Below are positions 38,101 to 46,690 of a stretch of DNA of 64,000 bases, piece by piece. How positions within the stretch are numbered: the stretch's first letter is position 1; the number at the start of each line of letters is the position of its first letter. The notes below the pieces were generated by a model. That model did no database searches and was not told the DNA's origin. It saw nothing but the letters and a program-made list of their open reading frames with translations. A program made the position numbers and the translations under genes. Source of the stretch: Spisula solida (lineage: Eukaryota > Mollusca > Bivalvia > Venerida > Mactridae); the NCBI GenBank assembly GCA_947247005.1, contig OX365948.1, positions 6,820,001-6,884,000 on the forward strand. The letters run 5' to 3'.

Positions 38101-39345
38101 CCACACAGAAACGATGGCAGCGCTTAGCCATCCACGCAAGAGTCAGACATAGGACGAACCATCCACATCCCCAAAAAAGGATATTTCAAGCAAGCCTATA
38201 TACTCACTCCGCAATGAATGACACACTGTGGACTTCGAATTAGCAGAGGCCCGAAATGCATTAGATGAGCGATCAATTTTAAACGTCGCTTGCCAAGACG
38301 GATGTCATACACAGAAGCCGTCTTTAAAATGAGAATGGTCGAAGAAATATTTAACATATGTTTGATATTTTATTACAACTACATGTAAAATGTTTTTATG
38401 CAAACGAACACTCGTTCTTGCTAAATACTGAATAAATGGTTAAATGTATTCAATACGTATAGAGACATGAGCGATTTATTGGAGCCAGATGGCGTTCTTG
38501 AGAATAGTTAAACGTTTACGTACATTTCGTCATTGACGTCAATTGTGTACGGCGAGTCGATATACCCAAGGCTGCGAAACCGCTGATATCTTTACAATTA
38601 ATAAATGAATATCTATGAAATTCAGCAGACAGAGAGGGGATATTTTTTTAAATACGCATACAACTTGTCTTTTCATATCAGTATTCATTGACATGTTACA
38701 ATGTTTGTCTCATTTCTTTTTGATCACCCCACGTATATAATATTATATACGATCGCATTTGAGGGCAAAACAATCATTCACTCGCATGTGTCTTTATATT
38801 CAGCACATGTACTTACATATCGCTGGCTTAAAATTAGAAGGGTGTAAGTTCAAAATCTATATTTTGAGAAAACAAGAAAAAAAAACTGTCCGAAAACTGC
38901 TCTTAACTTTTGGAAAATGCAAAATTGTAACAAGTTTCGAAAGTTGTTCAGAGTTTTGGTGTAAAGAGACATAAATAGTGCTAGTTTTTCGTTTGGAAAT
39001 TAGCTTTCTGCACGCTTCCTGTAAGATTTATTCTATTCTATTTTAGACTGGCAATTAGTCGAATTAAAAACTTTGCCGACTTATTATAAAGCAGACGACA
39101 TGTCATGGAGACTTCTTGTAATTACGTGACATTGTTTTAACCATCTTTCTAACTGCAGACAATTTTGTGGACCAATCAGAAGATGTTTATTTGGAAGACA
39201 TAAATACCGAGGCCAGCAGAGGACATATTCGACAACAACAACAACCGGAAATGCGCTAACGGAGACGTCATTCAGCCCTGGAATGTCCAGGTCCTCTCCA
39301 CCACCTTACACTAGGTTTCCCAACTCTAGTTGTAAATATTCATAA
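16691..39345 (+). CDS. Class A (rhodopsin-type) GPCR, neuropeptide-receptor-like, eight exons, 5' end not found
   Basis: Join 16691-17116, 18091-18212, 21721-21842, 32787-32910, 34526-34734, 36067-36133, 36766-36950, 39159-39345. All junctions are GT-AG and keep one frame, giving 480 visible residues plus a stop. Seen: an N-terminal domain of about 130 residues with NTT and NIT glycosylation sites and four to five cysteines, TM1 with GN, TM2 with SCSDLL, TM3 with the conserved Cys and ERY, TM4 with W, an ECL2 Cys, TM5, a short basic and acidic ICL3, TM6 CWGP, TM7 NPYLF, and a helix 8 with FCGPIRRCLF. The stretch SVLTLTVISFERYYAIC is close to what I know of GHSR/TRHR/ecdysis-triggering-hormone receptors, so a plasma-membrane G-protein-coupled peptide receptor is inferred. 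The ligand is unknown. The first visible exon enters one base into a codon, so an upstream exon is expected; the only in-frame ATG before TM1 found in that exon is at 16777. It could equally sit in another peptide-receptor subfamily. Confidence 0.88.
17310..17551. mobile_element. MITE with 27-bp inverted ends, in GPCR intron 1
   Basis: Left gctggctaagaattagaagg, right ccttctagttctaagccagc (inverse). Related partial copies lie at 38822-38990 and 44586-44795, the latter with the internal palindrome ggtcgtaag/cttacgacc. Confidence 0.7.
17611..17680 (-). mobile_element. tRNA-derived SINE head
   Basis: On the - strand, tagcctagtggttgagcg resembles a Pol III A box and gggatcgatgcc a B box, in tRNA-like spacing. 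A working tRNA is not supported. Confidence 0.5.
18091..18212 (+). CDS. GPCR exon B: TM1 end, ICL1, TM2
   Basis: The acceptor is tttcttgcag and the donor is gtaaga. The exon completes the Gly of the TM1 GN motif, continues NIITIIGLSTWMKKRSPTY, then TM2 with FIISLSCSDLLLLSVCLPLK, holding the conserved Leu and Asp. It enters in phase 1 and leaves in phase 0. Confidence 0.9.
18841..21709. repeat. 40-bp minisatellite, about 72 copies, in GPCR intron 2
   Basis: The unit is gtttatatgtacacgttatt plus gagttgatcactaccgcagt. Proximal copies (to about 19730) have ctgtacatg and gttgacc, some only 38 bp (accacgtg form). Distal copies (from about 20050) are nearly identical to each other. The array ends about 11 bp before the exon C acceptor, whose tract tctatattttcag looks like a modified unit. 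Confidence 0.95.
21721..21842 (+). CDS. GPCR exon C: ECL1 and TM3 with the E of ERY
   Basis: The acceptor tatattttcag lies directly after the 40-bp minisatellite and the donor is gttagt. It encodes VTEYFHMGEVFTEFTCKLSY (TM3 Cys for the ECL2 disulfide), then DYTLTCSVLTLTVISFE. The Arg codon of ERY is split by the next intron (phase 2). Confidence 0.9.
22100..24990. other. Intron 3 sequence without recognised exon
   Basis: AT-rich. A short frame at about 22969-23069 has weak TM-like character but is not in phase with the GPCR. Nothing else is supported apart from one X-box-like site at 23790. Confidence 0.5.
23790..23803. promoter_or_regulatory. RFX X-box-like motif
   Basis: GTTGCTATGGAAAC, whose reverse is GTTTCCATAGCAAC, matches an X-box. 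Confidence 0.3.
25058..25560. repeat. ~500-bp GC-richer dispersed repeat, copy 1
   Basis: Many cggggatgcctccccgag-type short palindromes, a central inverted repeat (gagtacatcgggtaaaattt against aaatttcccgatgtactcgc), and the end tatcgggagtacatcgcc. A sister copy lies at 47805-48270. Confidence 0.75.
26125..26255 (+). repeat. Dispersed repeat family, copy 2 of 3
   Basis: Matches 5015-5165 over gttttctgtgctcggctggt and the following 60 bp. Confidence 0.75.
26648..26756. mobile_element. Hairpin element inside the 175-bp units
   Basis: aataggttagtgccgtgga and the inverse tcattcacggcactaaccta form arms of about 40 bp. It begins the roughly 480-bp insertion (26646-27125) that splits the third unit. 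Confidence 0.6.
27917..29811. mobile_element. 1.9-kb TIR transposon in GPCR intron 3, target duplication GTTCT
   Basis: Ends cagtgtggccataccatgtg and (inverted) cacgtggtatggccacactg are flanked on both sides by gttct. Inverted repeats extend about 350 bp (27917-28290 against 29460-29811) and include agcgtcgac and ggggaaaagtgtttacta. No transposase frame was found. A separate hairpin element is nested at 28524-28671. Confidence 0.8.
28524..28671. mobile_element. Hairpin MITE nested in the 1.9-kb element
   Basis: Left arm ggatcttacatgagtgtc… and right arm …gacacgaatgtaagattc are inverted, as are aaacgagttg/caacgagttt. The centre is gcgaggctctgccgagc. Confidence 0.65.
30970..31230. mobile_element. 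Long hairpin element with two X-box motifs
   Basis: Arms of about 125 bp meet near 31097. The left arm has tagtctcagactttgaaaat and gttgctatggcaac (31068-31081); the right arm has the inverse gttgccatagcaac (31120-31133) and tctgagacta. Both 14-mers match the RFX X-box. Confidence 0.7.
32648..32703 (-). mobile_element. tRNA-derived SINE head in GPCR intron 3
   Basis: On the - strand, ccgtggcgtagtggtagaat is a good A-box match; a weak B-box-like gagtttgacc follows. It lies about 80 bp before exon D. Confidence 0.45.
32787..32910 (+). CDS. GPCR exon D: ERY arginine, ICL2, TM4
   Basis: The acceptor is tatatttcag and the donor is gtaagt. It completes Arg of ERYYAICRPF, continues through ICL2 (CTWERARK) and TM4 IILITWLLSFCLAIPTPFIV with the conserved Trp and Pro. 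It leaves in phase 0. The exon is 124 nt and lies after a 10.9-kb intron. Confidence 0.9.
33385..33941. mobile_element. MITE in GPCR intron 4
   Basis: Left acgctttaaggacgaatg and right cattcgtccttaaagcgt are perfect inverted ends about 555 bp apart. The interior is AT-rich and non-coding. Confidence 0.65.
34526..34734 (+). CDS. GPCR exon E: ECL2, TM5, start of ICL3
   Basis: The acceptor is ttcctttcag and the donor is gtgagt. It encodes the ECL2 cysteine in HGHTICIQQ, then TM5 IYLVLYFTYLMGVLFALPSL and the cytoplasmic start TLWKSTVIAQKLKADVAQ. It leaves in phase 2 with the codon of a Gly. Confidence 0.9.
34765..34800 (+). mobile_element. Solo mariner-like terminal repeat
   Basis: tatacgaggggtcatcaaaa resembles the left end of the element at 39637 (tatacgaggggtgatcaaca). 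No partner end was found nearby. Confidence 0.4.
36067..36133 (+). CDS. GPCR exon F: short ICL3 exon
   Basis: The acceptor is catattttag and the donor is gtaagt. The 67-nt exon encodes ELDNGRDMTPTKDSEDVRSR plus KR, hydrophilic and with a possible TPTKDSED phosphorylation patch (inferred). The phase matches both neighbours, which is the main support for so short an exon. Confidence 0.8.
36290..36358 (+). mobile_element. tRNA-derived SINE head in GPCR intron 6
   Basis: gtggtccagtggttagtcg is an A-box match and ccgggttccaccgg a B-box-like match, with ggatttgtaatttggcaatc between them in tRNA-like spacing. Confidence 0.5.
36516..36730. repeat. 42-bp tandem repeat in GPCR intron 6, ~4.5 copies
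   Basis: The unit begins cgtttattagattgagcaga and continues cagatgagcagtcactcaaa. The + frame through it is open from 36505 and reads without a stop into the TM6 exon at 36766. Confidence 0.85.
36766..36950 (+). CDS. GPCR exon G: TM6, ECL3, TM7
   Basis: The acceptor is atttacag and the donor is gtaagt. TM6 is LLCIVTLFILCWGPSLLVQL with the CWxP toggle. ECL3 holds RQHCSKYR. TM7 ends FSSAVNPYLFMAMSS, where the usual NPxxY is NPYLF, i.e. Phe in place of the last Tyr. Confidence 0.92.
37576..38030. mobile_element. Mariner/Tc1-like non-autonomous element, TA duplication, GPCR intron 7
   Basis: Inverted ends of about 37 bp: cagggtgaccactaattatt on the left, inverse of aatatatgtccggataacaa-type sequence on the right. 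TA flanks both sides (37574-37575, 38031-38032). The interior encodes no transposase. Confidence 0.7.
38082..38242. repeat. Dispersed repeat, related to 49805-49900 and 50421-50582
   Basis: cagacaatccaaagccacac, then cttagccatccacg and caagcctatatactcac, are shared with the other copies. Confidence 0.75.
39159..39345 (+). CDS. GPCR exon H: helix 8, cytoplasmic tail, stop
   Basis: The acceptor is ttctaactgcag. It encodes SQFCGPIRRCLFGRHKYRGQ, typical of helix 8 with cysteines that could be palmitoylated, then a Thr/Ser-rich tail with PPPYTRFP, ending CKYS and TAA at 39343-39345. Possible polyadenylation signals AATAAA follow at 39557 and 39574. Confidence 0.88.
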
Positions 39346-39556
39346 TGTCATGAACGAGACAATTATTATTGGACCGTGAGCTATATATCGCCGGTGATAT
39401 AGGCCTATCACTTATTAATGCTCGTGTCTTTGTGTAATGTACTGTAAGAATGTATTGAATAGTTCAGTAAAATAACAACTCTGATTGGACAACGGATAAG
39501 CACAAATATTCAAGGATGAAATGTTAATTGTGCTCGCCTATAACTCTAGCCTTATC

Positions 39557-39579
39557 AATAAACAAATATACATAATAAA
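39557..39579 (+). promoter_or_regulatory. Candidate polyadenylation signals for the GPCR gene
   Basis: Two AATAAA hexamers, at 39557-39562 and 39574-39579, lie about 210-235 nt after the stop codon. Position and sequence fit a 3' end. No cDNA is available to confirm it. Confidence 0.5.
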
Positions 39580-39636
39580 AATACAGCATGGTCGACTGAC
39601 CGCTTGTTTTCAGTCTAGATTGAAAGAGTATATATA

Positions 39637-40600
39637 CGAGGGGTGATCAACAAACACGCGGAAAAATGCTCTGAAATCTTTGTTACGTGACCAATACTGA
39701 AGAAAATCGGTCAGATAATAGATTGGCGTATTACAAATACATAACTATAAAAAACAATAAACTCAAGGTAATATTTGGTCGAAAAATTATAGAAACCGCA
39801 ACGTCACTATGGCTACACCGGCCCAACGTCATCGCGACGTCGTTACATATTACAGTATACATACTCATTCGTGACAAAAATCATCATGTATAACGCATTG
39901 AATGATTCTTTAAAAATAGCTGTACAACCAGATACACTTCATATACCTGTCCACCGAAAATCAATATTTTTCCTTTGCAACTTGTATGTAAATTATAATA
40001 ATAAGCTGCTGGAGAACATCAATATTGTTGACGTAATTTGACGTTATTGACGTTGTACAGCCCATGCGCATGTCAGCATTGATTTAACATGACTATTAAT
40101 GAGAGAATATGCAAAACCGACACCTGTTTTGTGTACTATTACATATTAGTTGCATTTTGCAATATTGGCATTGGTGTTTTATGTCATTTCATTCGCCACA
40201 CGACTTTTCGTCACCGTTTCGGTACCGCACTCATTTTCAGACAACAACTTAAAAGCAAAGAACTCTAAAACGGAGTTTTGACGTTAAACACTTTTTGGAA
40301 TTGATGAATGTAATGTTATATCATTGTACATTCATATTCCACCCTTTAGAAAATTATAAAATTAAAAACGCACGAATGATACGTCATCGTTTGCCATGTG
40401 TAACGTTAGAAAATATGAAAAATTGGGCCGCATGACGTTGCCATAGGAAACCGCGTTCATGCCGTCTTTGGTCAATATTATTGTTCAGCAGTGAATCAAT
40501 TTGAAATAAATTTATCTTCATGTTTAGAAAGTTACATTGACTTATAATGACAAATAAAGAAACTACAGCACTTTTTCGCGTAATTGTTGATCACCCCTCG
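39637..40600. mobile_element. Mariner-like non-autonomous element, TA duplication
   Basis: Ends cgaggggtgatcaacaaaca and (inverted) attgttgatcacccctcg, about 30 bp each, with TA at 39635-39636 and 40601-40602. No transposase frame in 964 bp. Confidence 0.7.
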
Positions 40601-40609
40601 TAAGTATGC

Positions 40610-41925
40610 ATTGAAAGTGGACGTGCAAAAGATTGAACCAAAATGGACATTGGGAATGCTTTTAATTTTAATGTTCAGTTGTAAATAAAGGCTAGAGTTA
40701 TCATCGGCGAACCAAATAAATACTTTGATAATAAGTACCGGTGTTTGGCAGACCTGACAGGATGCATGTTGGATTTGACAACTTAATTTTCATACAGTAA
40801 AACATCAACATAAAGATCTCCAACGGGACCATTTAAACTGGTTACTTGTTATATTTATATTTGTTTCACAACAGCGCTATTTGTACAGTGTGGTGGTCGT
40901 CAAAATTAGGCCTAGATGTCCGGACATCTAGTTAGTAGTGTTGTTCTCCATTTGTTACCTACTGGTGTGATGTAGTTACAGTATGGATTCGAGTCCCACT
41001 ATAAGCGCAAACTATGTCTTATTTAGTTGATATTCTTTTATTGAGATTGAATAAAGTGCATTATGACGTGTCATTGGATTTGGAACATTTTGTTCTCGGT
41101 TTTTAAGTGAGGTGTTACTCGGTTGGTATTACCTGTATACTATGTAAAGTGTATTATTGTTGCAATGTATAATAGTTTAAATAACTGGTGTTTCTCAAGT
41201 GAGTCATTATACTATATTGTGTCTGAATCATATAATGTAATAGGTACTGTTTTTGAAATATTCGAAATACAAAAAAATGTAGACCTTATTTAGCTTACTA
41301 TTTCGGACCCGGTAATGTCAACAGAAAAAGTACATGGACTGGTTTTTACAAATCTTCTTAAGAAATAGGCAATATATAATCATCAAATAAATGTTCTGAA
41401 CGAAGCAAAATGTTGTGGGTGTCTGATTATGTAAAAAAGTAATTTTATATACCTGCCATATTTCAGCGGAAAGCTGCAAATTTAAGAATAATCAAAGTCT
41501 TCTTTTTAGATTTACTCACTAAACCGATTTAGCAAGTTTCATACCGCTGTGGTTGGGGTTTCTTTTGAGAGTGATCAGCATGTCAAGCACTATCTAACAT
41601 AGGGTGTTTCATACAAATGTACGATAACTATGGAAGATCACTCGGTGTCCATGAAATGTTTGACTACAACATGTTAAGATTGTTTTGATTCCATGGGCTA
41701 TTTATTCTTCTCGATGTTAATAACATACGATACAAAAATCATTTTTTTAATCTTTAAGACAGGGGTTTTGTAACTTGTACTTGTGCCACACTCACAAGGG
41801 AGGCAAGTGTGTGACATTCACCGCGATAAGCCAATCACGAGTGTTTTCCCTTGCCAATACAAGCATAGTGCTGCAACGGGAAAATATAGTTTCCAGTGAT
41901 ATTTTGTCATTATTTGATTCATATC
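40610..41925. other. No gene recognised
   Basis: AT-rich with short frames. A B-box-like ggattcgagtccc lies near 40985-40997, without a convincing A box. Confidence 0.45.
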
Positions 41926-41928
41926 AAA

Positions 41929-42440
41929 CAAGAGCTGTCCACGAACAGCGCGCTCTACTATTCACAGTGCTATGATAGACTAGTATTAATGCAGTATATA
42001 ATATGCAAAAGAAAATGCTTCATAGCTGTAGCATTACCATCTTCTGTGTAGAGGTTGAAAAGGGCAGATCATTTGGAGTTGCCTACTCATGTGTAGGGGT
42101 CGGGGTTATAATTGTGAGCAAGTATGCAACGTATCAAAACAATATGTCAATGCACCTTTGAAAATATTAAAGGTTAAAAAAGTGCACCTAAACTTTAACA
42201 TTTGCATTTTTAAGTACAAAAGGGGGCATAATTTCAACAAAATGCTTGTTAGAGTTACCTACATTGTAATTGTAATTTTGTAATTGTTATGGGCCGGAGG
42301 CCTTAAATCAATAAATTTATGTTATTGTTATTGTTACATCTATGGTGAACAAGTATGCAAAGAATCAAAGCAATATGCCAATGCACTTATATGAGGTTAA
42401 AAACTTGTACCTTTACTTTAAGATTTATAAGCATTACGCC
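41929..42440. repeat. Composite head plus 175-bp units, second locus
   Basis: Head caagagctgtccacgaacag (41929-42056), then units from about 42060 and 42225. The second unit is interrupted at 42261-42336 by a short sequence with gggccggaggcc and ttattgttattg, probably a retrotransposon tail. Confidence 0.65.
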
Positions 42441-42785
42441 AACGCCAACACCAACGCCGACGTTCGGTTGACTGCTATAGCTCCTTTTATCCTTCGAATA
42501 GTGGAACTAAAAAGACAAAATAGAAAAAGGAAAGAAGTAAAATATTATACGCGTATATATCAATGTAAAACGAATTTATCTATCCCTAATATCGAGTGAG
42601 TTTAAAATAGATTTAATGTAACGTTATTTAAATTTACATTCACAGAATTAATAGATTCTAACGAGGTGGAAATTAGCATCACATGCTAGAATAGTCTAAT
42701 GATGATCCAAAGAGATGTCATGATTTGGTTACTAGGTGATTTAAAAACACCAAGTACATTTCTTGACACATATACACTGAATGTG

Positions 42786-42799
42786 GTTGCCATGGTAAC
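42786..42799. promoter_or_regulatory. RFX X-box-like motif
   Basis: GTTGCCATGGTAAC is a palindromic, full consensus match. No gene start is identified beside it. Confidence 0.35.
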
Positions 42800-43262
42800 T
42801 AACAGTCATATTTAGTTTGTCTGTCAGACAGGGAGATAAAAAGAGTGATTGCCAATCATTAAGGTCGATTTCATGTACGGTGCCATATTTTAAAATAAAG
42901 TCAAAGAAGAAAATAGACTACCGTTCTTCCATTAGCACCCATGTTATTTTTGTCAATTTGATTAAAAAAGGTATATTAACTCAATTCAAAGTGTTTTAAA
43001 CTACTTCCGTCATAGAATTCTCCAGAAAAATTCAATCCCAAGGGAAAATCTATTATCGAGTTTAATTTAGAAATGTAACTTATGTTACCCTAGCAACACA
43101 ACATTAAATGGACTTTTCGATAAGTTGGCATTTTATCACATTTTAGGTACCTACGTGAAAGTTGAATGTTTTTTTCTTCTGTAAAACAAATTGGGCGAGT
43201 TACTTTGATATGTCATTTTAGTTGAATACTGTCAGATGTGTTGTTGTGATTTTATTGATCAT

Positions 43263-43320
43263 GTTTTGGTCTTTATTATTATTATTATTTTTTATTATTA
43301 TTATTATTATTATTATATTT
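43263..43320. repeat. ATT microsatellite
   Basis: A run of (att)n interrupted once. Confidence 0.9.
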
Positions 43321-43414
43321 CGTACTTAGGAAACTAAAGGTTAGGGCACTAAAAGTATTTTGATTACTAGTACTTACTTGATATTGGTTATCGATATCGG
43401 AAATACTTGATAAC

Positions 43415-43895
43415 CACGTGACCACAATGGACCAATCACAATCTTAGATTTCGGTGATATTACCAGTGATGGCACGTGACCACAATGGACCAATCACAAT
43501 CGTAGATCTCGGTGGTATTAATTACCAGTGATGGCACGTGACCACAATGGACCAATCACAATCTTAGATTTCGGTGGTATTAATTACCAGTGATGGCACG
43601 TGACCACAATGGACCAATCACAATCGTAGATCTCGGTGGTATTAATTACCAGTGATGGCACGTGACCACAATGGACCAATCACAATCGTAGATCTCGGTG
43701 ATATTACCAGTGATGACTCATGTGACCATAATGGACCAATCTCAATCGTCGATCTCGGTGATATTACCAGTGATGACATGTGGCCATAATGGACCAATCA
43801 CAATCGTAGATCTCGGTGATATTGCCAGTGATGGCACGTGACCATAAAAAACAATCACAATCGTCGATCGCGGTGATATTAACACAGATGAGAAA
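43415..43895. repeat. 58-62-bp tandem repeat carrying E-box and CCAAT motifs, 8 copies
   Basis: Unit starts lie at 43415, 43473, 43535, 43597, 43659, 43719, 43777 and 43835. Each has cacgtgaccacaatggacca, atcacaatcgtagatctcgg and attaccagtgatgg. CACGTG is intact in six copies; ccaatc is present in seven. Function is unknown; motif content is regulatory-looking. Confidence 0.85.
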
Positions 43896-44585
43896 GTGAG
43901 TACAATAATAGGACAATTTCTCCGGAAATCACGTGACTGATTGTATTTGTATATGAAGTATAATGTGACGCATTACCAAGATAACTTAAATATTATTTTT
44001 AACACATGGATGAAACTGCGATATCGTGTAAACAGAATTGACCAACTCAAATTTCAATGTAAACAGTTTCTTTCATCACTCTGTATGTCAGTATTCATGC
44101 GACGAGTCGAAACTTAGTTTTGTAACTTGTTTTCACCATTCACCATTTGGTTAGTTATTGGCAATGGAATATGTTTTAACTTTTAGTACAGTAATGTCAT
44201 TAATATTCGCGGTGGATTAATTTTCGTTGATTTCGTGGATGAACTAGATCGCGACATTAAATCACATAGAAAAATTGACCCCAAACAAACGTTACAAGAT
44301 ATTTTTCTTTCAATGTTTAAAATCCACGAATTGTAGAAAGCACCAAATTACTCAGTAGATTTTACCATAATCCGCGAAATTTAATACACGCGAAAATTGA
44401 TGATTTTACAATATCAGTATTCTGTAACATAATTGCATGTTAATTTTCTGGTTACATGTAATAATAATTCCTACATTGGTTGTGGTGTATGTGTTTTCTC
44501 TAGTTTCTTCGTTCTCCAAAAATCGTGTCCGGTTATTTAGGCACGCAAATCACGTACTTCCTGAAGTCATATAGACACATTCACT

Positions 44586-44795
44586 GGCGTAAGTACAACA
44601 TCGATATTTTGAGAAAACAATAAGAAATTGTCTGAAATTTACTCTTTACTTATGAAAAAACAAGCTTTTTAAACTTCAGTTCGCGTTTTCATGAAAATAG
44701 GCTCATAAGAAGTGCCCTGTGATGCAGATTTCAAATATGCACGAGACTTATAAGGTCGTAAGTAGCACTTACGACCTTCTCATTCTAATCAAGCG
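44586..44795. repeat. Diverged copy of the 17310-17551 MITE
   Basis: Shares atgaaaataggctcataaga and gatgcagatttcaaatatgc with 17450-17500, plus the palindrome cgtaagtagcacttacg. Confidence 0.7.
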
Positions 44796-45518
44796 AATCA
44801 TTGAACCACATCCATGCAATGCATACCTACCTGTGTATGTGGCCGATGTTGTCTATAACGTCGCAAGGTTTGTTTCGATAGAGTTTTCAGCCATCTTTCA
44901 GCCATCTTTCAGCCATTTACGACAATCAGTTAACCTAAACAGTTGTCCTGGATTTACACTTTGTAGTTATCAATTAGTACTAACTAGGTCTTCTTCAAAC
45001 AGCTAACAACTTCTCCACGGCATGTGGAGGACACGACCGCGTCCATTATAAGTAATAGGAGAACATGATTTTCCTACCAGGCAATGGAAGCTGAATCTAA
45101 CTGGTGACCGCCCAGACCGCAAATGATTTTAGAAAAACCACCGTACTAAAGATCACTTAACATGTCATACAAACAGTTTGGGAAGAAATGTTTCAGACAA
45201 ATAACAAACAATAAATTGAAGTTTGAATCTTAGTACCTTATTAGTTATTACATCACAAACGCTTCTACTTTTCTCTTGTTACATATTTAAGTACATATGA
45301 ATTCACATGTAAACATCGTGTGCCTTTACAATACATTATAAACAAATCGGGATATACGTACACACCAGCCTTAGGTGACGTAAAGTGACATTAATTAATT
45401 TTGAAAGTTCGCATTTTATTTTATACATACTTTTATATATTTTAATTCGATTCAGAAGTATTGTTTCAGTTTCATACACATTGTTTGCTTTTACAAACCT
45501 CATGTTAGCTTAACTCCC

Positions 45519-45870
45519 TCATTGTTTCTTGTCCATGGTTTTCTTCTCTATCGTGGATACATACCGAGAGAGGAGTTTGTAAAACAGATCTCGAACGTCT
45601 TCATTTACATTACTTATAGCATTTCTGATATCTTTAACATTGTTAAATTCTTTACCATCATCACCCGCATCACCAATAACCTCCTGTATAACTTCAGATA
45701 TGATTTCTTCTTCTAAATCACGTTCCAGCTTTCCCAACACGTCTCGGAAAGTTTCTGATTTCTTTGCTATCTGTGTAGTTTGGGTTGAAATATCTGACAT
45801 TTTTTGTTTCTTTTGGTGAAAACTGGGGAGTGGTAAATGTCTTCCAACCATAAATTGCCAATGAGTATTC
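45519..45870 (-). CDS. 3'-terminal coding exon of an unrecognised gene, acidic helical protein
   Basis: On the - strand an acceptor (cgctttcacttacag) at 45873-45871 is followed by an open frame to a TGA at 45521-45519. It passes Met codons at MVGRHLPL and MSDISTQTT. The visible sequence ETFRDVLGKLERDLEEEIIS, then EVIQEVIGDAGDDG, DIRNAISNVNEDVRDLFYK and KKTMDKKQ is charged and probably helical, perhaps coiled coil. It could be a complete small protein of about 93 residues starting at MSDIS with a 5' UTR exon upstream, or the C-terminus of a longer protein whose other exons I did not find. AATAAA on this strand lies at 45422-45417, about 100 nt past the stop. The family is not recognised. Confidence 0.5.
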
Positions 45871-46385
45871 CTGTAAGTGAAAGCGATTTTATAGCATGCA
45901 TATACATCAAAATCTAGTTTTGTGATTTACATAGTTTCCATTGTAGGATCAGGGCTGGTAATCACATTAATCACCTCGTAGTTTTCCTTTTTAAATTATA
46001 ATTCCAACACCGTTACAGAGATCTTAGTTATCGTATTTATGACACCAATCTACATAGCCTTATTATGTTCCTTGACGGGTTACCTGACTTAATAGAGCTA
46101 ACATAATTATATATTAACGAAATAAATCAGGGCGTACGAGTGACAACATCGTGAGCAAGTGGGTCGTTTATAAGCGCTTGTAGAAGAAACATTGCCACTA
46201 AAAGAGGGTATAACTCTGTTGAGCTTAATGGAATCGACTACAGTAGCAAATTGGCAATAACCAATTGAATTCAAGTGACGTTTTTCTCTCACATAATTTG
46301 AATGCTAAACGATCGAATGTATTATGTTACTGCAGATATCGCGTAATCAGAAACAAAACTATCGTTAGAAACTCATAAATGAGTA

Positions 46386-46440
46386 CAGTCAAACCCCTCT
46401 AGTTAGGACCTCTCTAATCAGGAAATCTCTCTTACAGGAC
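46386..46440 (+). mobile_element. Possible pogo/Tigger-like terminal sequence
   Basis: cagtcaaacccctctagtta followed by ggacctctctaatcagg resembles pogo-type ends. No partner end was recognised, so this is tentative. Confidence 0.25.
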
Positions 46441-46690
46441 GAATATATTTATCCCTAATATTGTTATTCATGTTTACATGTAAATTTACGCATCTAATCG
46501 GGAATCCGGGCGAAACTTCGGGTACGTTTTTGAATCAGCCTGTTAAGGGCGATGCATCAAATGACACTTTAAGGCTCCTAATTGTCATCGGAATGTTCCA
46601 AATATTTAAATATCGCCGAAGGTTCTGAACACTTTAGTGAAACATCGCCGATGTTTCGGAGAAGCTTCTTGGGTGGCTAACGGTGTACTT

